A stretch of 64,000 nucleotides of DNA from Sphingomonas faeni (GTDB lineage: Bacteria > Pseudomonadota > Alphaproteobacteria > Sphingomonadales > Sphingomonadaceae), in assembly GCF_030817315.1 (NCBI RefSeq), contig NZ_JAUSZF010000001.1:914501-978500 (forward strand), written 5' to 3'. Both the position numbers and the translations under genes were made by a program. Under the pieces are notes generated by a model, which was not told where the DNA came from, did no database searches, and was given only the letters and a program-made list of their open reading frames with translations. Below, in pieces: positions 35,590 through 44,982 of the stretch; position 1 is the first letter of the stretch, and the number at the start of each line of letters is the position of its first letter.

Positions 35590-35973
35590 GGACCCCCCAC
35601 AGGACTCTAACTTGGCAGAATGGCAATCCGGCTCCGTTGGAGGGCAAATGTGACAGCTTGAATTACAAAACCAAAAAAATACCAATTCTTTTGTGTTCTC
35701 GCATCGACGTGCGGTTGGGCAAACTTGCTGTCACGTGGTCTGTTCATCGGCTCCTATCCGCTAGCTATCCCCCCGCTACTAACGTGTGCTACGCGGCATC
35801 TCGCACGACCGTGGTCGTGTAATTGCTGTCACTAGATGCGGCGGCGAACCGGCAGCCCGCTGCACGTCAGCCGTGACACGAACTTCCACATAGACGGCTA
35901 CTAAATCGCAATCTTACAACTGCTTAGCGGGGCGCGCCTGTCGGACTGACGCGTGACTACCCTGCGATTCCGT
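35590..35973. other. Promoter region of the TonB receptor operon
   Basis: About 385 bases, AT-rich at 35656-35700, beginning with a long A/T run (minus strand TTTTTTTGGTTTTG) that fits a promoter. A palindrome CACGACCGTGGTCGTG (35804-35819) is a possible operator. CTGTCAC...CTGTTCA at about 35729-35747 recalls a Pho box but its spacing is off by one base, so it is not claimed. The halogenase gene ends at 35974, so its terminator also falls here; I saw no intrinsic one. Confidence 0.4.
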
Positions 35974-37479
35974 CTATCGGGTCCCGGACGCGGCTTTAGC
36001 CGGTGCCGCAAAGTAGCGATCCAGGAACTGTTGGTGCGTCGGCATGCCCGCGACAGTGTTCGTGATCGTGCTGCGGATGTTGGTCAACACGCTGGCCAGC
36101 TGCGGGCCACTCATGATGCTGCCGAGGCGGTGGTGATCGCGTGGCATGAGACGCTGGCCGAGCATCACCTGCACCCAGCTGGCAACACGGAACAAGTCCT
36201 CGCCGCCCTGATACGCCTGCGCGCCTTCGACGAACAACGCGATACGCTCGACCAGGGTGTCGGGGATGGGCATGTCTCGGCGCGCCGCCCAGAACGGCTC
36301 GGGACGTTCGTTGAGGTGATAATGAAGGATGATGAAGTCGCGCACCCGCTCCAGTTCCGCCTGCGCCTGATCGTTGAACCGGCTGACCACTGACGGCGCG
36401 ATGCCGCCGAACGGAAAGGTCTGCATCAGCCGCGTGACGCCGGTCATGACGAGATGGATGCTGGTTGATTCGAGCGGCTCCACGAACCCGCTGGCGAGGC
36501 TGAGCGCGACGCAATTGCCCATCCACACCTGCCGCCGGCGACCGGTGCGAAAGCGGATCAACCTTGGCTCGGTGAGCGGCTCGCCGCCGATCGACCCGAG
36601 CAGTCGGGAATGCGCCTCGTCGTCGGATAGATGCTCGTTGGCATAAACCAGCCCGTTGCCGACGCGGTGCTGCAGCGGAATGCGCCAGCGCCATCCCGCG
36701 TCATGCGCGATCGCGCGCGTATACGGATGCGCCGGACCGGTCGAAGCAGTCTGCACGGCCAAGGCGCTGTTGGTCGGCAGCCACTGCGACCAGTCCTCAT
36801 AACCGGCGGCATAGGTGCCCTCGATCAACAGTCCGCGAAAACCGGTGCAATCGATGAACAGGTCGCCTTCGACGCACTCGCCGGAGTCGAGGACGAGGGA
36901 GCGGATGAAGCCGGTTTCGCCGTCGCGGTCGACGCTGGCGATCCGTCCCTCGATCCGTTTAAGCCCGTTCGCCTCGCTGCGCGCGCGCAGGAACCGGGCG
37001 TAAAGGCCGGCATCGAGGTGATAGGCATAGTTGATCGTGCCCTCGGAAGGGATCGCGAACCGCTCTTCCTTGGCCGCCTGAAGCTCCAGGCAATAGTCGC
37101 CGATCTCGCTCGTATCGCCGGCGGCTTTGGCGGCGAGCCAGAAATGGTGGAAGTCGCCCATCCAGGTCGACTTGCCGATGTCGCCGAACGAATGGATGTA
37201 GCGATCGCCGTCGCGTGCCCAGTTTTCGAACGAAATGCCCAGCTTGAACGTCGCTTGCGTCGCGCGCATGAACTCGCGCTCGTCCAGTCCCAGGATCGCG
37301 TGGAAGGACCGCATCGTTGGGATCGTCGCTTCGCCGACGCCGATAGTGCCGATCTCCTCGGACTCGACCAGCGTGATGTCGAGCAGTTGTCCCAATTGCC
37401 GCGACAGGGCGGCGGCGGTGAGCCAGCCTGCGGTGCCACCGCCGGCGATAACCACTTTCTTGACGCGCTGCTCGACCAT
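35974..37479 (-). CDS. FAD-dependent tryptophan 7-halogenase-type enzyme
   Basis: 501 residues. GGGTAGWLTA (FAD GxGxxG) near residue 13, the halogenase motif GWRWRIP at 262-268 (WxWxIP), and the paired catalytic residues K79 (ATFKLG) and E337 (PLEST), which match Lys79 and Glu346 of PrnA. The VGEATIPTMRS loop near 48 is also a family hallmark. Such enzymes make hypohalous acid that moves to the lysine and halogenates an indole or phenol. It is the last gene of a TonB receptor-SapC-cupin-halogenase locus that recurs in sphingomonads; substrates of this clade are mostly unknown. A flavin reductase is not in the locus. Confidence 0.95.
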   Translation of the reverse strand: MVEQRVKKVVIAGGGTAGWLTAAALSRQLGQLLDITLVESEEIGTIGVGEATIPTMRSFHAILGLDEREFMRATQATFKLGISFENWARDGDRYIHSFGDIGKSTWMGDFHHFWLAAKAAGDTSEIGDYCLELQAAKEERFAIPSEGTINYAYHLDAGLYARFLRARSEANGLKRIEGRIASVDRDGETGFIRSLVLDSGECVEGDLFIDCTGFRGLLIEGTYAAGYEDWSQWLPTNSALAVQTASTGPAHPYTRAIAHDAGWRWRIPLQHRVGNGLVYANEHLSDDEAHSRLLGSIGGEPLTEPRLIRFRTGRRRQVWMGNCVALSLASGFVEPLESTSIHLVMTGVTRLMQTFPFGGIAPSVVSRFNDQAQAELERVRDFIILHYHLNERPEPFWAARRDMPIPDTLVERIALFVEGAQAYQGGEDLFRVASWVQVMLGQRLMPRDHHRLGSIMSGPQLASVLTNIRSTITNTVAGMPTHQQFLDRYFAAPAKAASGTR

Positions 37480-37488
37480 GATCGGTTC

Positions 37489-38466
37489 CTATCGGTTGAT
37501 GCGCTGGAGGATTTTGGCGCGCAACCGGCGCGCCGACATCGCGTCCAATGGCGCGAGTTCGCCACGTGCGTGCTCGGGCAGGTGCGCACCAGCCTGCTCC
37601 GCTGGGCCGAAGATGTAATAGTCGAACATCGCGCGCCACGCCTGCTTCTCGTGCTCGGGCCGGTCACGCAGCGACAAAACGCCGTGGAGCAGCGTGTTCA
37701 TCGGTGTATCCACGAACCGCGGCACCGCGTTCCACCAATAGTTGATCATCACGTTGAAGGCGTCCAGCGCCTCGACATTGTGCCACCACAGGGCAGGGTA
37801 GAGCAGCACGTCACCGGGTTCGAGCTCGGCAACCTCTGCGTGCGCCAAGGCCTCGGCATAGCGCGGGTAACGGTCGAGATCGGGTGCGCCGAGGTTGACC
37901 ATGCTCACCACTTGCCCGCCAGGCGTTGGCTCCAGCGGCCCGGGGTAGAGATTGGCGACCTGTTCGGGCGGGAAAAGCGTGAAGCGCCGCCGGCCGACCA
38001 TGCAGCACGCCAAGTTGTTCGACATGTCGTAATGCGTCGAGGCGACGGTGCGATTGCCGATCCAGATACTGACCAGCGGCGGGTTCTCTACGAGTTGCGC
38101 ATCGCCGAACGGCAACGCCGCCTGCGCACGAAGGCCAGGCAGATACAGATCGATGTCGGTCGAGCCGATATAGATGGCGGGCGCATCCGAATCGTCGAGG
38201 CTGGCGAGTAGCTGATCGAGATAGCCGGAAAGCGAACCGCTCTCCCGCTTGAAGTTTAGCCCAGTGCAATCGTCCGAATAGCCGAAGCGGCCACTGATCG
38301 TCGGATCGCCCAGATACGCCGTGACCGGACGACCGCCATCGAACTGCTTGAGCCACGTCATTGCCGACTCCGCGCCTTCCAGCCCGGCAGCGACCAGCGG
38401 CAGGTCGCGCGCGATCCCGCGTAGAATCACCGGGCGGCCGTCGGCGATCAGATCCGCCACGGGCAC
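37489..38466 (-). CDS. Cupin-like (JmjC/cupin-8) domain protein
   Basis: 325 residues as opened by GTG 38466. Iron-type site: STHYDMSNNL (HxD), the second His in LYPALWWHNVEAL, and GRRRFTLFPPEQ. The first 15 residues that homologues usually have (RVIEGASAASVP) are encoded just upstream with no ATG/GTG/TTG, so the start may be further up, for example a non-standard ATT at 38511. Cupin-8/FIH-like oxygenases hydroxylate proteins or small molecules using 2-oxoglutarate. Lies 9 bases from the halogenase and 60 bases after SapC, likely one transcript. Confidence 0.88.
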   Translation of the reverse strand: MPVADLIADGRPVILRGIARDLPLVAAGLEGAESAMTWLKQFDGGRPVTAYLGDPTISGRFGYSDDCTGLNFKRESGSLSGYLDQLLASLDDSDAPAIYIGSTDIDLYLPGLRAQAALPFGDAQLVENPPLVSIWIGNRTVASTHYDMSNNLACCMVGRRRFTLFPPEQVANLYPGPLEPTPGGQVVSMVNLGAPDLDRYPRYAEALAHAEVAELEPGDVLLYPALWWHNVEALDAFNVMINYWWNAVPRFVDTPMNTLLHGVLSLRDRPEHEKQAWRAMFDYYIFGPAEQAGAHLPEHARGELAPLDAMSARRLRAKILQRINR

Positions 38467-38526
38467 GCTGGCGGCGCTCGCCCCTTCGATTACACGCGTG
38501 CGGCGCGTAATTTCCCGGCACCGTGT

Positions 38527-39246
38527 TCAACCGACCTGGCTCAACAGCGTTTGCTTGCGGGCGATCAACTGCTGGACATTGCCGAGCGATGCTGCGGCGA
38601 GGATAGCAAGACGTAGCACGCCCGATTTATGCAGCCGTTCTAGCGGTTCCCCCGTCAGGGCGGCGAGTTGCTCGATGTCCACGACCAGTACGTCGGGTAC
38701 GGTATAGCGACGCTCTTCGCTGACATCGACGGTGAGTGTTACCGGCGTGAGAAGCGCAGCCTCATCGAGCGCCGCATAGGCTGCCGGCGCGGTTTCGATC
38801 CCCTCGTACAGCAGGCGCAGCACGCCGGTAATATGGTCGAGGTACGGCGTATTACCGCCATGTTCGAGGAATAATGGTAGGCCCGCAGTATCACCCACCC
38901 GTGTGTCGTCGAAATCGACATGCAGCATAGGCTCGCCAATTTCGTGATCGGCAGCTCGGGCCATCCCGATCGAGAAGGGGCCACGTTGGTGACTGGCCGG
39001 CACATAGCGGCTCGTCCAATAGTCGTCGGAGAGAAATAGGTTCTCGTCGCGGTCCAGTCCTAAAAGTGCATAGGCTTGTAGGCCGTTTTCGCGGTGGCGA
39101 AATATAATGGCAAATTCGCGTTGGATGTCCTCAAACTCGGCGGGGAAGATCAGCGCCTGGTTGGCGGCGTCACCGAATGCGGCGCCGGCGCGCGGGCTGA
39201 CGCGCAAATCGGCGTGGTCGACATTATTGATCTGTACGGGGTTCAT
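38527..39246 (-). CDS. SapC family protein
   Basis: 239 residues, typical SapC length. FPAEFEDIQREFAIIFR near residue 35 and FLSDDYWTSRYVPASHQRGPFSIGM are characteristic of the family, which was named from a surface-layer secretion gene and has no settled activity. In sphingomonads and Caulobacter, SapC follows TonB receptors and precedes cupin and halogenase genes. Its ATG at 39246 lies 152 bases after the TonB receptor stop with a terminator in between, so a second promoter or partial readthrough probably drives it. Confidence 0.9.
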   Translation of the reverse strand: MNPVQINNVDHADLRVSPRAGAAFGDAANQALIFPAEFEDIQREFAIIFRHRENGLQAYALLGLDRDENLFLSDDYWTSRYVPASHQRGPFSIGMARAADHEIGEPMLHVDFDDTRVGDTAGLPLFLEHGGNTPYLDHITGVLRLLYEGIETAPAAYAALDEAALLTPVTLTVDVSEERRYTVPDVLVVDIEQLAALTGEPLERLHKSGVLRLAILAAASLGNVQQLIARKQTLLSQVG

Positions 39247-39301
39247 CCGCTCCGGTCCGGTCCTGGTGTTGCAGCAGGTCTATCAGCGCGATGGCGGCCG
39301 A

Positions 39302-39345
39302 CAAAAGAAAAAGGAAAGGCCGCCGCACGGCATGGCGGCGGCCCT
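39302..39345 (-). terminator. Intrinsic terminator between TonB receptor and SapC
   Basis: On the minus strand GGCCGCCGC (39343-39335) pairs perfectly with GCGGCGGCC (39326-39318), an 8-base loop, followed by TTTCCTTTTTCTTTTG. This sits between the TonB receptor stop and the SapC start, so it should reduce transcription of the downstream SapC, cupin and halogenase genes relative to the receptor. Confidence 0.85.
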
Positions 39346-39398
39346 TCAAGTGGTGGTGAAGGGGTGAACCAAGATCCACCCACCCCCTTCCGCCTTCA

Positions 39399-42300
39399 TC
39401 AGAAGCGGTAGCGCGCGCCGAGATAGAAGCGTGGCTTGAGCTCCTGGACGTAGACCAGGTTTGTCTCGGTCCGCGCATATTGACGGAACGGTTCGCTGGT
39501 CAAATTCACCGCCTCGAGCGACACCGAGAAGGCGGGCGTGACGTCGTAGCTTATGCTGCCGTCCAGCGTACCGAACGCCGCCGTGAACAGCGGATTGCGG
39601 TTGTCGCCCTGGTTGGTCGCGGCAAGATACTTGTCACGCCAGTTGTACGAGACGCGTGCCGAGATACCGTTCTTGTCGTAGATCGCCGTCAGGTTGGCGC
39701 TGTCGCCAAGCCCGGTAAGCGCGAAGATGTTGACGTTCGGATCGGCATACGGATCGACATTCACGTCGCCGCTGACCTTCGTGTACGAAACCGCGAAGCC
39801 GAAGCCGGTCTGACCGAAGAAGTTGGTCCAGGCGACTTCGAAGCCGTGGATGTTCGCCTCGCGGTTGTTGATCGGCTCGCTGATCGCGAAGTTGACGAGC
39901 GGATCGGCAGCATCGCCAACGAGGTTAACCGCGAGGGCAAGGTCGGTGTAGAACGTACCGCGGAACGTACCCGTCGTGGCATCGAAGCCATTCTGGAAGG
40001 CTGCCGTCGCTGCCGCCCGATTGCCGCCACTCTGCTGCAACAGCGCGGTGTAGGCGAACAGGTTTTCGTCAGTCGTGGCGATATTGTTCGTCCGGAGATA
40101 ATCCAGCGCAGTGCCGGACCGCGACCCCGCCGCGCCCGAACCCGGATCGCGCAACCCGAACAGGTTGCCGTTGCTGACCTGGTTGCCGACGAAGTTGCGC
40201 ACGTTCTTGTTGAAGAAGCCAGCCGAGACGAAGCTCGTCGGCTTGTAGTACCACTCGACCGACACATCGAAATTGTCCGAAACCAGCGGCAACAGCCCCG
40301 GGTTCTGCCGGTTTGCGGGAGCCGATCCAGATCCAAGCGCGGTTGGGCGGGTCGGCGCGTTGGCCGTCACGGACGCGAACAGGCTGCCATAATCGGCACG
40401 GGCCAGAGTCCGGCTGAACGAGGTACGTGCTACGACATTGTCGACCACCTCGATGTTGAAGTCGAGCGATGGCAGCAGGTTGTCATACTTCGACTTGACG
40501 CTGACTGCGCCACCGGCCGCGCCGCCGAGGATCGCAAAGTCGTTGTCCGACTGCCACTCCAGCGCCGACGGGATCGTCTGGAGCGCAAGCGAATTGACCC
40601 GGGTCTGCTCGTAGCGGGCACCGATCAGGGCATTCGCGCTGCGTCCGCCGATGTCGCCGTGCCAGGCCATCTGACCATAGATCGCCCAGGTCTTCTCGCC
40701 GACCCTGTTGTCCGACGAGCCCTGCACAATGCGGCCGCGCCCAGGCACGTTCTGGTAATATGGCGAGAAGATATCGAGCAGGTCGACCGCATCCGCGCGG
40801 AAGGCAACCAACGCCGACCCGGTCGAGTTCGGATTATACTTATCGAACTTGCACGTCATGCAATAGGTACTGACGAGGTCGCCCGCGAGCCGTTCGACGA
40901 TGCCGGTGTCCGTGATGCCCCAGTCACCCAGAAGCTGCTGCGTGTTGGAACTCGTCGAGTGGATCTGAGCGTCCACAAAGTTGCCGCCGACCACGAAACG
41001 GCTCTGGTTGCCCAGATCCCAGCCCAATTCAGCGTTGTACTGGTTGACCTTCGACTCCTGCTTGGAGAAAATCTCGCGCGCGATCTGTGTGCCGAGATCG
41101 CCGACGTCGAGCAGATTGTTGCAATTACCGCCGCGGCCACCGTTGGTCGCGTTGCAATCGTTGAGCGTTTCCGACTGCTGCGGGAAGCCGTTGGAGAAAT
41201 CGACCTTGTGGGTCGCACGCACCGGTGCGCCGATCGAGATCGTCGTTGCCGAGGTTCCGTTCGCATTGTCCGGATCGGTGGTCGACTTGGAGTGGTTCGC
41301 GTCGAGCTTCAGTGACAGCGCGTCGGTGAAGTTCCACTTCAGATTGCCGCCGACCGAATAGAGCTCGGTTTTGGTGGCGAACCGCTGCTGCTCGTAACCC
41401 TTGTCCGCCTGCTTGGCCTCGGCAAGGATGATGGCGGACTGCATCTGCTTGTTGTCGTCGAACGTGATGTCGCTGAACGGCCGCTGGAACCAGTTGGTCT
41501 GCTCGCTGCGCTCGTCGCTCAGCTTGTTGCGGGCGTACAGGCCGTCGACGGTGATCTCCAGCCGGTCCGTTGGCTTGAACTGGATGTTCGCCTGGCCGTT
41601 AAGGCGCTCGCGACGGTTTTCGGAGAACTGGTAGCGGCTGTCGTTCGGGATCTGAACATACGGCGTAGTCGGACGGTTCGTGATGTTCGTCGTCGGGCTG
41701 ATGTACGTCGTGGTATTCAGGAAACTGTCCAGCGTAACGATGTTCCAATAGTTCGGATTGGACTGGACCGATGCCGATTCACGAAGCTGATAGCTGCCGA
41801 ACAGATTGATGCCGAAGGTTTCGGAAGGGTTTTTCCAGTTGATCAGGCCGGAAAGCTCAGGGGTGACCTTCTTGAGGTTGGCCTCTGCCTTCTCGACCGA
41901 GCTGTCGTAAAGCGCCTTTGCGCCGATCGAACCGGAGAACCCGTCCTCGCGGGCGTCCAGCGGCCGGCGGGTGACGACGTTGATCGCCGCGCCGATGCCG
42001 CCCGACGGGATGTTGGAACGGCCGGTCTTGTAGACCTCCAGCGTGGCGACGCCTTCGGACGCCAGATTCTGGAAGTCGAACGAGCGGCCGGTACCTACCG
42101 CGAAAGCGTTGCCGGTGCTGGTATCGATGCTGGTCGACGCGAGCTGGCGACCGTTCAGCGTTACGAGGTTGAAGCCGCCGCTGAAACCGCGGACCGCGAC
42201 CTGCGAGCCTTCGCCGTTGGCGCGGGTGATCGACACGCCGGTGATCCGCTGTAGCGACTCCGCGAGGTTGGTGTCGGGGAACTTGCCGATATCTTCGGCC

Positions 42301-42593
42301 GAGATGGCGTCGACGACGCCTGCGGAATTACGCTTGATGTCGATCGCGCGGCCAAGGCTGGCGCGGATGCCGGTAACGACGATTTCGTCGGTCGGACCGT
42401 CTGGGCTACCTGGGCCAGCACTGAGGCTGTCGGCGACTGGAGCCGTGCCGGGTGCCGTCTGCTGTACGGTGGTGGTCTGAGTGCCTGTGACAGCCGGAGT
42501 AGTGGCCGTCTGCGCGGTGGCCGTCGTCGCAAAGCATGCCACTACGGCGATAGTCGAAACCGAATACGCGAGCGCGCGCGGAAATTTCATCAT
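39399..42593 (-). CDS. TonB-dependent receptor, TonB-Xanth-Caul type
   Basis: 1064 residues from ATG 42593 (an ATG three bases later is equally possible; GGAGG lies just upstream). Signal peptide SVSTIAVVACFATTATAQ. Plug start IVVTGIRASLGRAIDIKRNSAGVVDAISAEDIGKFPDTNLAESLQRITGVSITRANGEG is the diagnostic signature of the TonB-Xanth-Caul receptors found in sphingomonads and Caulobacter. Such receptors are often sugar or glycan importers, so a plant glycan-related substrate is plausible. It heads the SapC/cupin/halogenase locus. C-terminal F (ARYRF) is the beta-barrel assembly signal. Confidence 0.95.
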   Translation of the reverse strand: MMKFPRALAYSVSTIAVVACFATTATAQTATTPAVTGTQTTTVQQTAPGTAPVADSLSAGPGSPDGPTDEIVVTGIRASLGRAIDIKRNSAGVVDAISAEDIGKFPDTNLAESLQRITGVSITRANGEGSQVAVRGFSGGFNLVTLNGRQLASTSIDTSTGNAFAVGTGRSFDFQNLASEGVATLEVYKTGRSNIPSGGIGAAINVVTRRPLDAREDGFSGSIGAKALYDSSVEKAEANLKKVTPELSGLINWKNPSETFGINLFGSYQLRESASVQSNPNYWNIVTLDSFLNTTTYISPTTNITNRPTTPYVQIPNDSRYQFSENRRERLNGQANIQFKPTDRLEITVDGLYARNKLSDERSEQTNWFQRPFSDITFDDNKQMQSAIILAEAKQADKGYEQQRFATKTELYSVGGNLKWNFTDALSLKLDANHSKSTTDPDNANGTSATTISIGAPVRATHKVDFSNGFPQQSETLNDCNATNGGRGGNCNNLLDVGDLGTQIAREIFSKQESKVNQYNAELGWDLGNQSRFVVGGNFVDAQIHSTSSNTQQLLGDWGITDTGIVERLAGDLVSTYCMTCKFDKYNPNSTGSALVAFRADAVDLLDIFSPYYQNVPGRGRIVQGSSDNRVGEKTWAIYGQMAWHGDIGGRSANALIGARYEQTRVNSLALQTIPSALEWQSDNDFAILGGAAGGAVSVKSKYDNLLPSLDFNIEVVDNVVARTSFSRTLARADYGSLFASVTANAPTRPTALGSGSAPANRQNPGLLPLVSDNFDVSVEWYYKPTSFVSAGFFNKNVRNFVGNQVSNGNLFGLRDPGSGAAGSRSGTALDYLRTNNIATTDENLFAYTALLQQSGGNRAAATAAFQNGFDATTGTFRGTFYTDLALAVNLVGDAADPLVNFAISEPINNREANIHGFEVAWTNFFGQTGFGFAVSYTKVSGDVNVDPYADPNVNIFALTGLGDSANLTAIYDKNGISARVSYNWRDKYLAATNQGDNRNPLFTAAFGTLDGSISYDVTPAFSVSLEAVNLTSEPFRQYARTETNLVYVQELKPRFYLGARYRF

Positions 42594-43112
42594 TAATCCT
42601 CCCCTATTCCCGGCCGCCCTGATCAGGCCGGAGTGCACACGGTCGTTGCCGCATATGATAGGGCTACCATTTGCCGAGCTAGTGTCAACAACAGTAACGC
42701 GTGCCTGTGCGGTGGGTTAACTTCTGTCCGAGCGAGACACCGTATGAGATGACGAGAACGGCTTGTCTTGCAGAGGCTTACACAGCGATCTTATCGCGAG
42801 GCGTCTTCTTATGCTCGGAGAAGCTCATGGCTGTCTTCGTAACAATGTTCCCAACGTGTGATAAATTCGGCACTATTATGACAGGATACCTGCCCCTCGT
42901 AGACGTCGGAAGTCATCGGTCTATTGCCGAGGGAATCGGGCGACGAGAACACCGATCATATCCGATCGTTTTCTTGAACCGGAGACTTTGCCGATGGCCC
43001 TACTGGTGAACAGGTACGCAGTGATTTCCGGTGGGCTGGCGAGATCGCCGCGTCGAACACGTCGGCCAAGCCCGTGGCTCGACCCTCTGCCAAAACGCCG
43101 CGTACGATAAGG
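42594..43112. other. Intergenic/promoter region of the TonB receptor
   Basis: About 520 bases with no supported gene; a 102-codon plus-strand frame (42701-43009) has atypical, Cys/Trp-rich sequence and no ribosome-binding site. On the minus strand TTGACA (42688-42683) lies about 95 bases before the receptor ATG and is the best -35 candidate; the -10 partner is unclear. The strand-paired TGTTG...CAACA around 42683-42692 may be an operator. Confidence 0.4.
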
Positions 43113-43964
43113 TCAGGCCGTTCGGTTGCCCATCAGTTCGCCCAAGCGCACCTTACGTTCCGGCGCCCATTCTTCGTTGAACATGATGGTTCCGTGTCCG
43201 AACATCATCACGATCGTCGAGCCGAGCAGGAAACGGCCCATTTCCTCGCCCTTCTTCAACCGAACGTCCTGATCGGTGTAGGTCCATTCGGAGATCTTGC
43301 CGGTGCGCTTCGGGTTGACCACGCCGTGCCATACGGTCGCCATGCTCCCGACAATGGTTGCGCCGACGAGCACCATGACGAACGGGCCATGGTCCGCCGA
43401 TTCAAAGACGCAAACCACCCGTTCGTTGCGCGCGAACAGGTTCGGCACGCCGCGCGCCGTCACCGGGTTCACCGAGAACAGCGTGCCGGGAACGTAGATC
43501 ATGCGCGTGAGCTTGCCGTCGCAGGGCATGTGCAGGCGGTGGTAATCGCTTGGGGACAGATACAGGTTGGCGAAGCAGCCGTGGCGGAAGTGAGCGGCCA
43601 GCGTGGCGTCGCCGCCGACCAACTCCGTCGTGGTGAACCGATGTCCCTTCGCCTGCACCATGTGATGATCGTCGATCGCACCGAACTGGCTGATCGCGCC
43701 GTCGACCGGACAGACGAAATCACCGGTCGCGATCGGACGGGCGTCGGGTCTAAGGGGGCGGGTGAAGAAGTCGTTGAAGCTCTTGTAGCTGGCGATGTCC
43801 GCATTTGCGGCTTCGCTCATGTCGACGGCGTATCGACCGACGAACCAGCGGATCAGCCGGGTGGTCATCGCGCCACGCTCGGCGCTGGCGATCCGACCGG
43901 CAAAACGGGTCAGGCGCTGCTTGGGCAGCACGTGCTGGAGCAGGACTGTCAGGCGATCGGACAT
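43113..43964 (-). CDS. psd: Phosphatidylserine decarboxylase
   Basis: 283 residues from ATG 43964. The proenzyme is self-cleaved at FLLGSTIV: GST near residue 249 gives the pyruvoyl-bearing alpha chain of about 35 residues, the standard GS-T processing site of bacterial enzymes (LGST). HRLHMPCDGKL and GHYNVGSM-like (VGSMATVWHG) elements lie upstream. Converts phosphatidylserine to phosphatidylethanolamine in the membrane. Monocistronic here, flanked by divergent or unrelated genes. Confidence 0.95.
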   Translation of the reverse strand: MSDRLTVLLQHVLPKQRLTRFAGRIASAERGAMTTRLIRWFVGRYAVDMSEAANADIASYKSFNDFFTRPLRPDARPIATGDFVCPVDGAISQFGAIDDHHMVQAKGHRFTTTELVGGDATLAAHFRHGCFANLYLSPSDYHRLHMPCDGKLTRMIYVPGTLFSVNPVTARGVPNLFARNERVVCVFESADHGPFVMVLVGATIVGSMATVWHGVVNPKRTGKISEWTYTDQDVRLKKGEEMGRFLLGSTIVMMFGHGTIMFNEEWAPERKVRLGELMGNRTA

Positions 43965-44170
43965 CAAAACCTCGAAACCATTTCTCTATGGTCATGAACC
44001 GGCGGGTCGCCTGTTGGAAGTCGGTTCAGTGACGCGGCATCGTGACGCACTTACGAGCAAACCGCCAGTACGACACGATTTTCGAGCATGATCGAGCGTC
44101 CGGCCAAGACTGGGCGGCCTCGTCTAGACCGTGAACGCTCGTCGAGAGACGCCGTCGCCGGGATGCGGCC

Positions 44171-44184
44171 TGCGTAGTTCCCGA
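44171..44184 (+). promoter_or_regulatory. Putative FixJ-type site upstream of flavodoxin-like/xfp operon
   Basis: TGCGTAGTTCCCGA, 116 bases before the ATG of the flavodoxin-fold reductase. It is one of seven near-identical 14-mers in the right third of the window (YRCGTRNTTYCCGA). The surrounding gap 43965-44299 has no supported gene. Confidence 0.7.
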
Positions 44185-44299
44185 GGGTCACGTCGCGGTC
44201 TGTCGGCCGGTAAACCTCTCCGACTGGATACCCTGGAGGACGAAGCTGCTCTTCGCTGCAGCCTGACAGGGATCGTGACGCTTTGGCGAGGATTAAACG

Positions 44300-44980
44300 A
44301 TGGTGGGCGAGCAAGCTACGACACGAGGGCGCCATGCGGTGATCCTGTGCCATCCCGATCCGTCGAGCTTCAATCATGCGCTTGCCGGGGCCTATTGCAA
44401 TGCCGTCCGTGCAGCGGGGCAGGAGGTCGTGCTGCGCGACCTGTATGCGATCGGGTTCGATCCCGTGCTGAAGGCGGCGGAGCGGCCAACCAACGTCGCT
44501 GCGGTATATGGGCCCGACGTCATCACCGAGGTGGATGCGATCGCAGGGTGCGACGTGTTCGTGTTGATCTACCCGATCTGGTTCGGGACGCCGCCGGCGA
44601 TGCTCAAAGGCTATGTCGAACGCGTGTTCGGCGCGGGCGTGCAGCCCGAGGCGATGCAGGACCGCGCGCGGACCGACCTGCTCGGCGGCAAGCGGCTGGT
44701 GAGTTTCTCGACCTCCGCAGCCAGCAAGGTCTGGCTCGACGAGCAGGGCCAGGGGCAGGGGCTGAACAGCGTGTTCGACCAGTATCTGGTGCACGCGTTC
44801 GGGATGCGATCGCAGGAGCATCGTCGGTTCGCGCATATCGTGCCGGGGCTGAGCACGCGCTTTGCCGACCAGTATCTACGCGAGGTTGCGGTCCAGGCGC
44901 AGCGGACGTGTGCGCAGATCGCGTTCGGGGACGAGGCGCTGCTGGCGGACCCCGCTCTTGTCGCCCGGATGGGGAATTGA
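44300..44980 (+). CDS. NAD(P)H-dependent oxidoreductase, flavodoxin-fold (NQO1/KefF type)
   Basis: 226 residues from ATG 44300 (GAGGATTAAACG before it). FMN site [14 protein letters not shown] (phosphate loop), [26 protein letters not shown] is the characteristic middle motif of NQO1/KefF/MdaB quinone reductases. Predicted cytoplasmic, FAD/FMN-bound two-electron quinone reductase. It is the first gene of an operon with xfp (3-base gap) and ackA, and lies downstream of a FixJ-type box, so it is presumably induced at low oxygen. Confidence 0.88.
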   Translation: MVGEQATTRGRHAVILCHPDPSSFNHALAGAYCNAVRAAGQEVVLRDLYAIGFDPVLKAAERPTNVAAVYGPDVITEVDAIAGCDVFVLIYPIWFGTPPAMLKGYVERVFGAGVQPEAMQDRARTDLLGGKRLVSFSTSAASKVWLDEQGQGQGLNSVFDQYLVHAFGMRSQEHRRFAHIVPGLSTRFADQYLREVAVQAQRTCAQIAFGDEALLADPALVARMGN

Positions 44981-44982
44981 AG

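Noticed and set aside
35729..35747. Pho box in front of the TonB receptor/YdcF/nuclease operon
   Set aside because: Two CTGTC-like halves are present but spacing is 12, not 11, and the second is CTGTTCA; not enough.
42701..43009. 102-codon frame upstream of the TonB receptor
   Set aside because: Random-looking sequence, no ribosome-binding site.
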